Shown here: piece by piece, positions 1 through 10,968 of the stretch | How positions within the stretch are numbered: position 1 is the first letter of the stretch | How the letters are laid out: every line of letters begins with the position of its first letter | DNA from: Theodoxus fluviatilis | Lineage: Eukaryota > Mollusca > Gastropoda > Cycloneritida > Neritidae | Assembly (NCBI GenBank): GCA_034096865.1 | Contig: JAWQFJ010009490.1 | Location: 1-20,000 of the forward strand | Direction of reading: 5' to 3' | DNA length: 20,000 nucleotides | Translations under genes and position numbers: made by a program | The notes under the pieces: model-generated | What the model saw: only the letters and a program-made list of their open reading frames with translations | Told to the model about the DNA's origin: nothing | The model's database searches: none

Positions 1-1200
1 CGCCACCATGTTGTGTTCCGAGCGTTGTACTTCTTCAATCAATAAAGATTGGAGGCTTGTTAGTATTTCAACTTTGAGAATTTACTACTTCTTCTTACAG
101 TATAATTCCGCGTGTTCCAGGACTCGACATGGCGCCGACAATTTTCCCCGGCGCATGCGCGCATAATGCGTAGACAAAACCAAGTGATAAACTCGCAGGC
201 GAAACCAAGTGATAAACATGATAACACGACATTCTGCATGAATAAAGTCCACTACTGTGACATCCTTACTTGCCATTACTCGCGCATACAGAGCGCTTGG
301 GGCAAATAAAGCCCGTTCCAGTCCCAAAATGATGTTTCTGAGGGTTATTTTGCGCATCGACGGCCACTGCGGGATCGAAGACGCCATTTTGAAAATCGTG
401 TGAATCACCTCAAATCTGTGATGCACATCGCTGTGAGTAAATCACGCCCAAAAATTGCTGTTCAGGAGTGAAACACGTGCAGCGCTGTGCAGCGCTTCGC
501 AGCGCTGCTTCTCCTGAACAAGCCTTGGGTCCTCACAGTTGCACAGCCCGGAGCTGCACTCACCGACTGTGTGCTTACTAACGAGCGTCTCGTTACAGGA
601 TTAATCCATCACTTTGTACACGACTTTTTGACATGAACTGTCACTTTGTCAGGAAATCTCTAAAAATTATGGTCATTGCTTTTACCTCAAAGGAAAAAAA
701 ATTCTGCCCATTATCTCATGTCGTGTCATCTTTATTTGTTATCACGTATCATTATTGCTGCTGCTACTGCATCTGCTGCAGTGCTGTTGCTGTTATTTAT
801 ACATGTACTACTGCTACATGTTGCCTCTGTTGCTGCTTAGGTGAGACTGTTGCTGGTGTTGCTCGTGCTCGCTTTAAAAAATTAATCTACACATGCATTT
901 GGCTTTGCTCTCACTGCACAGACTGGAGCACAGGATCCTGCATGTATTGAAGTTGAGATGACCGCAAAACCAACTGGACTTCAACCATGGATGGAAGCCG
1001 AGTTCTTCAAAGCCTCTGTCTACCCATCGTGATTTCTGGCTGTCAGAAAATTATTTGGCACTTGTGGAATAATTGCTGCAGTCGTGTCAATTATACACTG
1101 GTGCCAAGTAACCGCCGACGCCACTGTCGTCTGGATTATGTGCCATCGCCTTGGCGTAGCCAGAAGATGCCTCTCATCACCAATCGTCTCCCATTGCCCA
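1..1200. other. Non-coding stretch, no gene supported
   Basis: The open frames here are short and match no protein family I recognise. A Kozak-like start (CGCCACCATG) at position 1 opens only about 60 codons and is cut by the window edge. The longest minus-strand frame (85-426) begins in a basic, CpG-bearing context but shows no domain. A GCGCATGCGC palindrome near 151-160 resembles an NRF-1 site, and CAAAATGGCG on the minus strand near 384-394 resembles a YY1 site. Such pairs occur at animal promoters, but here they are only suggestive. Positions 750-880 are degenerate TGC/TGT triplet sequence that gives a cysteine-rich artefact frame. Confidence 0.5.
459..520. repeat. Small perfect-ended foldback (62 bp)
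   Basis: TGTTCAGGAG at 459-468 is the exact reverse complement of CTCCTGAACA at 511-520. The interior holds three AGCGCT palindromes in near-tandem (AGCGCTGTGCAGCGCT, then TTCGCAGCGCT). The sequence could fold into a cruciform or hairpin. No target duplication is obvious, so it may be a MITE remnant or a local palindrome. Confidence 0.6.
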
Positions 1201-1409
1201 CCCCGAAAAGAGAAGAAGAGAGAGAAGGGTGTGTGTGGGGGTGTTGAGGAGAAAATAGAGGGGGTAGGAGGGAGGGAGGGAGGGAGATAGAGGGGGGGGG
1301 GCTGGGGGGGTTGAGAGGGAGGGAGATGGAGAGGAGGGAGGGAGAGGAGGAAGAGCTAGAAAGACAAGGAATGGGGGTGGGGAGGAGAGAGAGAGAGAGA
1401 GAGAGAGAG
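1200..1409 (+). repeat. Purine-rich low-complexity tract ending in (GA)n
   Basis: The plus strand is almost pure A/G: GAAGAGAG, GGGA and GGGGG runs followed by a GA dinucleotide run at about 1384-1409. Frames across it encode only glutamate, arginine and glycine runs and are artefacts. Confidence 0.85.
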
Positions 1410-1538
1410 TTTTATTTTATTTGGTAAGCTTTAATACAGGTTTCAAACATACAGGGCCCGTATCCACAGAGAGAGAGTTTTATTTTATTTGGTAAGCTTT
1501 AATACAGGTTTCAAATATACAGGGCCCGTATCCAGAAC
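1403..1538. repeat. 68-bp tandem duplication (two copies)
   Basis: The unit begins GAGAGAGTTTTATTTTATTT, continues GGTAAGCTTTAATACAGGTTTC and ends in GGGCCCGTATCC. Copy 1 is about 1403-1470 and copy 2 about 1471-1538. They differ at one base in the CAAACAT/CAAATAT segment. Copy 1 already carries the first 12 bases of the adjacent MITE-like element (1454-1465), so the duplication came after that element inserted. On the minus strand the unit reads AATAAA followed by (CT)n, matching the retrotransposon 3' ends elsewhere in the window. Confidence 0.8.
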
Positions 1539-1750
1539 GGCGAGTTATTTTAACCCCGATTTATCTCTAAACTCAGACGATTCCAACTGTCTGTTCCGCT
1601 CTCCCTTGGCTGGAAACCAGTATATATAGCAAAGCGCAACCTAGGATCCTCTGACGAGCGTACCTTATCTAACCGATCAAGATAACCCGGGGTTAGGGGA
1701 TAATTCGAGTGTTAAAAAGATAAATCGCCGTTCTGGATACGGGCCCAGAT
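1522..1750. mobile_element. MITE-like element with 22-bp terminal inverted repeats
   Basis: Positions 1522-1543 (starting GGGCCCGTATCC) and 1725-1746 are perfect 22-bp inverted repeats. The inner sequence also keeps GATTTATC-type similarity at both ends. A 9-bp direct repeat, AAATATACA, flanks it at 1513-1521 and 1751-1759, with four extra bases (AGAT) on the right. There is no coding capacity. The size, TIRs and flanking repeat fit a non-autonomous DNA transposon. A 9-bp duplication is typical of Mutator-like elements, but four uncounted bases weaken that assignment. Confidence 0.75.
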
Positions 1751-1867
1751 AAATATACACATTAAAAGATGGATTTAGATCCACAACAAAAGTTATAACA
1801 CAACAGTAATTCATATTGTCTCCAGTTTCTCTTTTTAAGGATTCGACTCGAAGCGGCATGGACTATC

Positions 1868-1868
1868 T

Positions 1869-1938
<70 letters not shown>

Positions 1939-1943
1939 GAGAG
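1868..1943 (+). repeat. (GA)n microsatellite at the 3' end of retrotransposon A
   Basis: An almost perfect GA run with one T interruption near 1936. On the minus strand it is (TC)n and directly follows the 3' tail of retrotransposon A. Confidence 0.95.
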
Positions 1944-3168
<1,225 letters not shown>

Positions 3169-3942
3169 ACTTTATTTCGGTCGACGACCCATCATGGTTA
3201 TAACAAGCATGCATTAGGTTGCTATCAAAATCGATATTAAAACATGTGGATTCATCTGTGCAAAATATGTTAAAACAGGTACAGTTTTACAGCAATTATA
3301 ATGTTTATGGAACAGTGCAAGTGCGAGCCTCATGGTGAATCTCACAATGACTGATGTAGCAGTCTCTCAATTCCCCAAGCAACAATCACGCACACATTTA
3401 CATGTTTATGACAAAAATCTCACTTTAACAATGAGGGAGTTTGGGCTGCGTCTGACATGACCTGCCTCTTCCTTTCAGCTACTTTTGATTTAGTCTTTTT
3501 AGTTAATGGTAATAGGAGAGATAATGTACAGCTCCGACATTTTTTGGTTGCGACGCTTTCAGCTGTGTTGTACAAATATAGCAACGTCTCGAGTTCTTTG
3601 TGTATCGCTTCTATTTATCATTTGTGCTATTTAAATATATCTCTTCGTTTGCAAATATTTTGCTATGCACTTGTTTCTTATGTCAGAATACACAGGACAA
3701 TGGGGAAAAAGGGCGTTTCATTTTCAACATCATTACAAAATGGACATCCTTCATCGGAGACATGTGCTCTGGATCTCGCATTGCATTTCATTTCATTATT
3801 TCTCAGCCTAAAACGTATAAAAGTCTCTAAATTTCTTTATGTTTATGAAAATGAGATAGCATTGACACTCAAAAATGTTTATAAATGATCTGTACGTGGC
3901 AAATCTGTCACTACTTTTAATCTTAGCTGCCCACTCCGATCG
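3169..3942 (-). mobile_element. Retrotransposon B, 3' segment (C-terminus and 3' UTR)
   Basis: This is the 3' part of copy B on the minus strand. TTTATT at 3171-3176 gives AATAAA on the element strand, just before the CCAG tail. Around 3690-3790 the minus strand encodes a decayed finger (GCPFCNDVENETPFF ... C) in which the expected histidine is proline. The reading frame near 3830-3942 (RSEWAAKIKSS...) continues directly from sequence on the other side of the 340-bp insertion. Several stops follow in the 3' UTR. Confidence 0.8.
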
Positions 3943-4282
3943 TAGGGCCGGACCAAATGAGTTGGGGGGGGGGGTCCTTTTTGGTTGGGGGGGACAAATC
4001 AGCGAAGTGGCGAAGCCACGAGCGCGCGCCTGCGAAGCAGGCGCGCAAACTAGGAGGGTCCGGGGGCATGCCCCCCCGGAAAATTGTTGAAAAACGGTTA
4101 AAATCTGTGCAATCTGGTGCGTTCTGGGCCTTGTTTTGAGGGGCAAGAGCAGCATTGTTTTTGGAGACACACAAAAAATATATTTAAAAAAGAAACTCAA
4201 ACCAAGGTACATGCTTTTTCTAGGGGGGGGGGGGGGGTCCGGAACCCCTGGAACCCCCCCCCCCCCCCTGGGTCCGGCCCTG
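3943..4282. mobile_element. 340-bp foldback/MITE insertion inside retrotransposon B
   Basis: The termini TAGGGCCGGACC (3943-3954) and GGTCCGGCCCTG (4271-4282) are inverted repeats with one mismatch. GATCG flanks both sides (3938-3942 and 4283-4287). Deleting the insert and one GATC or GATCG restores an uninterrupted retrotransposon frame (CFRS-EWAAK), so the boundaries are firm. Inside are a perfect 10-bp-stem hairpin GCGCGCCTGC-GAA-GCAGGCGCGC (4024-4046), a GGGGGCATGCCCCC palindrome (about 4062-4077), and runs of G (3963-3972, 4225-4237) and C (4253-4268). The CAGGGCCGG end resembles hAT-type MITE termini, but the short duplication does not fit the usual 8 bp. Confidence 0.85.
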
Positions 4283-5800
4283 GATCGGAAACAGTCACGC
4301 AATCTCTGTTTAAGGACTCGAAGGAAACCTTTTACATTATTTGTACCAGAGTTTTTCCGTACATATCCAAATCCTAGATGTGATAGACATTTTCCCACCA
4401 ATCTCCTCCAATCATACTCTTCTGGGACGAAGATTTTGTAGCATGAGGTAAGCTTGCTTTGGAAGTCTGTTTTCATGCATTCTGCTTATCCTTAGCCAGT
4501 ATTTCCCTGCTTTGATCAGAGCTTTGATGTGGAGCGGATATCACCCCAGTCCACCATAACACATTGTACTGGAAGACTTCATGTCCAGATTGAGAAATTG
4601 TTTGCATGCAAAGAAAAGCGCCTTCTCTATAACGGGCCATCTGGTTAGCCCCCAGATTTCCGATCCATATAGTACAGACGGTTGCACCTGGGCATCAAAA
4701 ATGAATATAAAAAACGCTGTATTTATAGTATGCAGATTTCGCATGGTTTTTAACAGTTGTACAAATTATTTTTTTTGGCTTTTGCCCCTTGGCATTCCAG
4801 GGCAGTAGTGATGGACAGCTTTGTTGTGAAAAGGAAGCCCAAATATTTATAACTGCTTACTACCTCCGATTCTACACCAGCAATTGACTATTTTTCTCCT
4901 CGTGCAAGGAATCCACCTCTTCTAAACACCATAACCGTTGTTTTCTGTTTATTTACAGTGAGGCCTAGTTTCTCTGAATCCTACTAAGATTGTCTATTTG
5001 ACACTGTAGCCCTACAGGAGTGGTTGACATTAGAACAACGTCATCAGCAAACAAAGGTGAGAATATTTCCGCCGTGCCCTGGAGAAGTTGCACACCGTGT
5101 CTACCATTCTTTCGAATATAATCTGCGATATATGTGATATATAAACAAACAAATATGGGTGACTCGACGGCACCCTGTCTCACGCCGACAGAGCAATCAA
5201 AGATGTCAGACAGCATGCCGTCCCACCGTACACATGTTTGTACTTGAGAATAAACAGCTTTGATCAATCCGAGAAATTTTGCTGAGATACCAAATTCCTT
5301 CAGAACAGGCCACAGAGTCAAAAGCTTTTTGATAATCAACAAATGCGGCAACACAATATCCACGGCCGCAATTAAAGAAATAAAAAATAATGGATTAAAG
5401 AGTAAACACATGATCAGTGGTAGAGTGATCTGATTGAAAGCCGGCCTGCTCGAGACAGAACTTATTCTCCCATTCAGCCCAGTTCCGCAGGCGACTTGTT
5501 AGGACAGACATGAAAAGATTACTTATTGTACACAATAAAGGAATACGCCTGTAAGTTCTGTGTTGAAATCTATCTCCTGACTTGTAAATGGGAATAATCA
5601 TGATCACCGATTGCCTCCAGTCATGGAGAAAATATTGACTATCAAACAAAACATTGAATGGGGCAGTGAAGAACGGAGTCACAAAGGAGGATGCCAATTT
5701 CCAGTAGTCCCCTGGAATTTCGTCCATCCCTGGGGCTCGTCTAGGACCTAGCTTTGCTATCGCAAATATCACCTCCTCTTCGGATATTGGTGCATCCAGC
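4283..5800 (-). mobile_element. Retrotransposon B, middle segment with reverse transcriptase
   Basis: The minus strand carries reverse transcriptase motifs in order: PRRAPGMDEIPGDYW (about 5700-5750), IIPIYKSGDR and YRRIPLL (about 5540-5600), EQAGF (near 5450), motif A AFVDYQKAFDSV (about 5310-5346) and motif C FADD (5040-5051). YKYLGFLFTTKLS (about 4820-4860), FDAQVQPSVLYGSEIWG (about 4655-4705) and the C-terminal linker (4283-4476) follow. The frame changes near 5395-5411 and again after 4965, so it is dead. At its upstream end the frame APISEEEV is cut by the 882-bp insertion and resumes at 6690. Confidence 0.9.
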
Positions 5801-6682
5801 CAAAGATTATAGGTTACACAAAGATAGCTCATTAGCTCATTGTTGTGAGGATCGAGACACGTTGCGCCCCAAGCGGCTAAAACTATGGGGAAGTAATCAC
5901 AACGCTTAGAGACATGTAAAAGTGCTTGTTTGTCGACGCGTTTCTGATGCGTTCCGATCATGTTTGTGAATACATTTACGGTGTAATGTGTATTAAAATG
6001 ATTTGCTGCAACAATGGGGGTGTTTTGGCTTTGTTTTTTGTAGCAGGCGTTGTGAAATCGAAATATTTGGTTCATCGAAATGGATGGTTCTGCGCATGCG
6101 CGTGAGCCTATAGTCCGTTTAAACATTGCTCTGTCAGTGGAGACGCTACTGACTTCGCACGCCCGGGGAGTTATGCCAAAGATCCGGCCGCGTTAAAGCA
6201 TGCAAAAATATTAATTAGATTAAAAACTAATCGAAAATAGTCATATTAGACTGTTTTAACGTATACTTTCTGCACAAAACCCACAGAAGATAAGTAAACA
6301 AACCTCACCGTATGTACCTAGATGGCTAGCAGACGAATAATCTTTGTCTCCACTGACAGAGCAATGTTGAAACTGACTATAGGCTCACATTTCGATGAAC
6401 CAAATATTTCGATTTCACAACGCCTGCTACAAAAAACAAAGCCAAAACACCCCCATTATTGCAGCAAATCATTTTATTACACATTACACCGTAAATGTAT
6501 TCACAAACATGATCGGAACGCATCAGAAACGCGTCGACAAACAAGCACTTTTACATGTCTCTAAGCGTTGTGATTACTTCCCCATAGTTCTAGCCGCTTG
6601 GGGCGCTGCGTTTCCGAGCGTCTTGTAACTTTATATAGCAAAAGATCGGCATGAGATATCTTTGTGTAACCTATAATCTTTG
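5801..6682. mobile_element. 882-bp element with ~340-bp inverted repeats, inserted in retrotransposon B
   Basis: The outer ends are CAAAGATTATAGG... at 5801-5831 and its reverse complement at 6652-6682 (30 of 31 match). ATCCAGC flanks both sides (5794-5800 and 6683-6689), a 7-bp target duplication. Removing the element joins the retrotransposon frame NVELD to APISEEEV exactly. Long arms at about 5865-6145 and 6348-6611 are highly similar in inverted orientation. The left arm has 21 extra bases containing TGCGCATGCGC (about 6091-6111). A diverged stretch separates outer ends from arms. The about 200-bp core (6146-6347) is AT-rich with no transposase. Non-autonomous; superfamily not recognised. 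Confidence 0.88.
6395..6628 (+). other. Open frame in the right arm of the 882-bp element
   Basis: A 77-codon frame (begins MNQIFRFHNACYKK) covers most of the right inverted arm. The left arm carries nearly the same protein on the minus strand (about 6073-5860), with only a few residue differences. I recognise no domain. Two arms of one element will encode the same peptide simply because they are inverted copies, so preservation of the frame is weak evidence for coding. It may be a relic of the autonomous parent's coding end. Confidence 0.25.
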
Positions 6683-7115
6683 ATCCAGCTCAACATTCTG
6701 GACATGCTCAATATTACAGTCTTCGACACCGATTGTGAGGCAATTATGCGTGCTGAAAAGGTTTTCAAACTACTCTTTCCAGTCTACAAGGGCAATAGCA
6801 GGCTGATTATTCTTTATCCTTGAACTGATCGCACCAGGGACCAGAAAGACTGTACGTGTAAATTATCAGTGGGCGACTGACAAATGCTTTGAAAGTGATT
6901 TTTCTTTTTGTCTCATGTTTATTTTTTGTAGAAATTTCTAGGCGGTACATACTTTTGTTTGTCTACACCTGCACTAGTTTTTTTCTAAAAAGAAGGAGAG
7001 CTTTTCTCGCTAACTGTTTCGCATTCCAACAATCAGAATCGCACCATGTAGGCCAGTCTCTGCCCTTACACTGCCCCTGTCATACATTACGTTGCATGCA
7101 ATCAGCATTGTCGCG
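6683..7115 (-). mobile_element. Retrotransposon B, 5' segment (linker before reverse transcriptase)
   Basis: On the minus strand, 7085-6985 encodes WPTWCDSDCWNAKQLARKA and LLLFRK, the conserved linker between endonuclease and reverse transcriptase in LINE ORF2. About 6850-6690 encodes a LVDWKE-stop-FENLF segment and then NVELD, which meets the duplicated target of the 882-bp insertion. Stops and a likely frameshift near 6850 show decay. The copy is truncated here: no endonuclease is found upstream, and the next bases are the GA array of copy C. Confidence 0.75.
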
Positions 7116-7116
7116 C

Positions 7117-7406
<290 letters not shown>

Positions 7407-7490
7407 TTTATTTGTTAGGCCTCCGGCCTGTCACAACATACATCAAGTTCATGCCTCATTGGCAGGAAAGAAAACTCTATTGCAATCGCC

Positions 7491-8123
7491 TCACAACGTC
7501 TCTTGAAAGCATAATACAATTAAACTGCGATAGATCTTATTTCCATACAATTCTGTGTTGATAAGACACACTGCATTTCTCCCAACTGCTGCAAGAGTCA
7601 CATGCGAAATATATTTCCGCCACATGTCGTCATACACGGGACAGTCGAACAAAAAGTGATTTTCACATTCAAAGGTTTCTCTACAAGAGGGACAAATGTA
7701 CATATTTTCTGCAGCGTTATCTTTATAGCGGTAATTGTGGCAAAAGAGCTCACTAAAATATGTCCTAAACTAAACATTAACATCACGAAATGGTTTCTTG
7801 TCTAGAGCAAATAAATAATGCTCTTTTGTCCATGTTTTAAACTGTCTGTAAAACAAAAACCTTTCACTGTTCCATAGGGCTTGAGACCAATAGTTACAAT
7901 ATTCTTGGACAAGTCGTCCTTTCAGTTCTTTCATAAATGTCTGATTAGATAGAGTCTGGTTATCCCATACATCAGGAAAATTGTACCTGTACAGCACTTT
8001 CTTTATTTTAAACGCCCAATTTTGTTGGCTACATGGAATCAACATCATCTTGTATGCTAAAAACCGGTATCGTGAAGTTTCCATTTGAAATATACGTATC
8101 CAGTACTTCAAGGAACGAAGCAC
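7491..8123 (-). pseudogene. C-terminal finger region of retrotransposon C (two frames)
   Basis: The 8123-7770 frame carries KYWIRIFQME and FLAYKMML, the conserved region after the reverse transcriptase. The 7703-7491 frame carries a clear zinc finger, CPSCRETFECENHFLFDC (C-x2-C-x8-H-x4-C). A stop and frame change lie between them at about 7704-7769. The equivalent finger in copy A has six rather than eight intervening residues, and copy B has lost its histidine. Confidence 0.8.
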
Positions 8124-8484
8124 TCAAGTGATGTACAAAGGGTATCTTCCACATTCTCCATAGACACTCAAATTTGGAGCTCTTGTCGGTAGAAAGGAAT
8201 CTGTTCATTGTTTGCAAGTGTACACTCTCTATAACTGAACAATTGTCCAAATCCCATATTTCTGCTGAGGACAGCAGAATACTTGACACTTGTGCATCGA
8301 ACACCTTAAAGAAGACATCAGGTGACAAACACTGTAACTTTCTAATACACCTGGTGGTCTGAGCAACACTGGCGTTTGCTCTCTGTACGAGATCGAATTG
8401 GAGCAGATTAAATGACATCTTTGTAGTTAGCAGCGAACCGAGGTACCTATACTCTGATGTTATTTCCAATCTTTCTCCACCCAA
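8029..8484 (-). pseudogene. Post-reverse-transcriptase fragment of retrotransposon C
   Basis: A 151-codon frame. EYRYLGSLLTTKMS near its start matches LGCEFTTKLS of copy A and YKYLGFLFTTKLS of copy B. VFDAQVSSILLSSAEIWD matches the FDAQV ... EIWG block of both. This shows that the three copies come from related families. The frame is lost near 8100, where KYWIRI is read in a different frame. Confidence 0.85.
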
Positions 8485-8493
8485 GTACCATTT

Positions 8494-9417
8494 TTAATTT
8501 TCCCTCAGAAACCCCCCATTCCGGAAAACAACCACTTTTGTTTTGTCCCGATTTACAGTCAGACCAATGGCATCAGCTCCTTTCTGCAATTGATTAAGTT
8601 GATTTTGTAGACCCACTACAGTATCAGAAACAAGAACAATGTCATCAGCGAATAGCAATAAATATGTGACAATATTACTAGGCATGAGTTGGATCCAATG
8701 TTTGCCATTTTGAGACACTAATTTGGCCACATAATTCACCATGAGAAAAAAATTATTGGACTCATTTTGCAGCCTTGTTTAAGTCCCGAGGCACATTCCA
8801 AGGTAGCGACCATTGCATCTTATCCTGCATAGCACCTTTGAATATATTGCCAGTAGCATTTTTAGCATTCTTCCTCTAATCCCATACAGAACGAGTATAT
8901 CCCAAACAGCTGTCCTGTCAACGGTATCAAAAGCCTTCTTAAAGTCAACAAAAGCCGCATATACCTTTCTTTTCCTCGATAAGTTACGTTGTACTAAAGA
9001 ATGAAAGACAAAATTAGTATCGATGGTACTATAGCCGCTACGGAAACCAGCCTGCTCCTCTACAATCACCTTATTAGTTTCAGACCAATCCTGCAATCTA
9101 TCGGTGAGTATAGAAGTTAAAATTTTGCTGAGGATGTTCGTGAGAGATATACCTCTATAGTTATCGGGAATGTTAGGATCACCCTTCTTATGTATTGGCA
9201 AGACAATTGACTCTTTCCACTTTTCAGGAAAATAGGCCAAAGAAAACATCTTGTTCAGTAATCCAGTTAAAAACGGTATCATTGACTCTGGCAAGCATCT
9301 AACCATTTCCCCATTTATTACATCTGGACCCGCTGCCCGACCCTTCTTTAATTTTGCGATTGCACAGACAACATCGTCTCTAGTTATGTCATCGTCTAAG
9401 GGAGTTAACTCCATCAC
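8494..9417 (-). pseudogene. Reverse transcriptase domain of retrotransposon C
   Basis: Two frames, 9417-8779 and 8742-8494. The first carries KGRAAGPDVINGEM, EKWKESIVLPIHKKGD, NYRGISLTN, EEQAGFRSGYST and motif A AFVDFKKAFDTV (8920-8958, first catalytic aspartate). The second carries motif C FADD (8641-8652, the catalytic aspartate pair) and NRDKTKVVVF. All catalytic aspartates remain readable, but a frame break between 8742 and 8779 separates them. The enzyme would copy element RNA at a nicked target. It resembles mollusc CR1/L2-like or I-like elements. Confidence 0.92.
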
Positions 9418-9424
9418 TCCAGCA

Positions 9425-9652
9425 CTAAGTAGGCCCTAAACTAGATTCGATCTCCACAGAACGTGGATGATCACATCCTTCAAACAATCTTTGAAAGTGC
9501 TCATACAACATATCCATTTTGATTGGGCAAGCGATAGAGGCTTTGGAGTTAATTTTACGTACTTGTCTCCAAAAGGTTGCCGAGTCGGAAATATTGGACA
9601 TTAGCGATGTTACAAGGTCTTTACAGTACATGCTTTTCTTATCTCTAACCAT
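9425..9652 (-). pseudogene. Linker before reverse transcriptase, retrotransposon C
   Basis: A 75-codon frame whose sequence (MVRDKKSMYCKDLV, then SATFWRQVRKI and LYEHFQRLFE) is the standard segment between endonuclease and reverse transcriptase. Upstream, the same frame reads QPWFD-stop-DWVTVKQYLRVLYRHY (about 9780-9715), with one TAG near 9763. Confidence 0.8.
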
Positions 9653-9964
9653 CTTTCGGTACTTATTCCTCTTTGCTACAAAAGACGACCTCGTTGCCTC
9701 CGAGTGTGTACATATATAATGGCGGTATAAGACTCGTAGATACTGTTTGACTGTTACCCAGTCCTAATCAAACCAGGGTTGCCTTAGCCAATATCTCCTC
9801 ACCCGAAAAGTTTTTCTCATAGATTCAGCAGCCTGAACAAAACATTCACTAAGTACATTTACTGCTATATCAATTTTGATTTCATCTGACACCATTTCCC
9901 GTAAACCTGATTGTTCAATGCCACTCACCAAGGCTTTTCGAAATTCATTTACATTATTTGTATC

Positions 9965-10405
9965 TCATACAATTCTGTTAACAAGCATACTTTCAATCGG
10001 AGCATCCAATACAGTGCAAATAACGCACAGTTCCAGACAAAGATGAGCAGTCAAAACGCTCTCCTTAGCATGTAAAGTCTCACAAAATGGTACTAATTCT
10101 TTAGAAACTAGAAAGTAATCTATAACGCTACTCCCTGAAGTAGAAATGTATGTGAAGTTGCCTTCCCTGTCTCCTGCGATCACTCCATTCAAAATAGTTA
10201 AATCGAAACCGAGGCAAATAGATAGAAGTCCGTGTCCAGAGTCATTTATGACATTATCAGACGAGTTTTGAAACGAATACATATCATGTCTGAAATCATC
10301 TAATGCATCTAAACCCCGAACATTACAGTTTTTCGTTCTTGAATTGAAATCACCACATGCAATAGCAAAGCAGTCGGAGTGTTGTGTACAGATATTTAAA
10401 AGCAA
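9965..10405 (-). pseudogene. AP-type endonuclease fragment, retrotransposon C
   Basis: A 146-codon frame with GDFNSRT (residues 19-25), GHGLLSICLGFDLTILNG (residues 58-75), GNFTYIS and SSVIDYFLVS: the C-terminal half of the endonuclease/exonuclease/phosphatase fold used by APE-type LINEs to nick DNA. The final SDH-type motif appears degraded (TAHLCLE). The N-terminal catalytic part is missing because the element is truncated near 10433. Confidence 0.88.
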
Positions 10406-10433
10406 CTGTTCTAAGTATTGAATTCCACTACAC

Positions 10434-10968
10434 TGGTCCGCAAAAGTTAAGGGCCGGTACGAAATTTTGCTATAAAAGCTGAACGAGTAAATATTGAGTA
10501 ACTATATATATATGCTCGGAAAGGACATTCATTCTTCTTTATGATCCCGTTTACAGATCACGATTATCTTAACTCAGCGCTGCGCAGCTGGGCGTCAAAG
10601 TGAGTACCCCCCGAAAATGAACTTGCAAAACGACTTTTTCCGTTTCTTAAATTCATAAAATAATCAGATGCAACAGTATTTTGTAAACCTAAACTTCAAA
10701 CGATAGCCCAACCATTTATCTTTAGGACAACATGCCTTTTGAAGAGAAAACAAAAAGGGTGTGTCTTCTACGGGCTTTGAAAGACAGGAGGCGTTAACAC
10801 GTTTTGCAGGCAAAAACGCTGGTTTTAAGGCCGTTTTTCTCGGGTGACAGTGCGGTATTGTCCATATCTCAGCGTGTTTACAAGATACAGCAATGAAACT
10901 TGGTAGCCATAAAAAGAAGTCTTTTGTCTAGACCCTCACCAAAACTTATGTCAATACCTTAAAAGTGC
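10434..10968. other. Non-coding stretch upstream of retrotransposon C
   Basis: No frame of note. It holds a short (TA)n run near 10503-10512 and AAAACGCTGGTTTTAAGG-type sequence. Wording such as CAATGAAACTTGGTAG (about 10890-10910) resembles degenerate dispersed repeats of marine invertebrates, but I cannot assign it. Confidence 0.5.

Larger units (their letters stand above)
7407..10433 (-). mobile_element. Non-LTR retrotransposon copy C, nearly full ORF2, decayed
   Basis: The most complete of the three stacked copies. From 5' to 3' on the minus strand: part of an AP-type endonuclease (10405-9965), a linker (about 9840-9425), reverse transcriptase (9417-8494), the FDAQV / AEIWD region (8484-8029), KYWIRI (about 8123-8095), a CCHC finger (about 7695-7635), and a 3' UTR ending in AATAAA with a (TTCG)n tail. 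There are several stops and frame changes: a TAG in WFD-stop-DW near 9763, frame breaks near 8750 and 8100, and a break before the finger. The start of the endonuclease is missing, so it is 5'-truncated near 10433. It belongs with the APE-type LINEs (CR1/L2/I/Jockey-like); the clade needs a tree. Confidence 0.9.

Noticed and set aside
86..100. Splice-acceptor-like TACTACTTCTTCTTACAG
   Set aside because: The sequence looks good locally, but no coding exon follows it.
633..950. Cysteine-rich 105-residue frame, possibly a secreted peptide
   Set aside because: It derives from degenerate TGC/TGT triplets; cysteine spacing is irregular and there is no convincing signal peptide with cleavage site.
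3808..4476. Single 222-residue protein on the minus strand
   Set aside because: It is retrotransposon B sequence interrupted by the 340-bp foldback element, not a real fusion gene.
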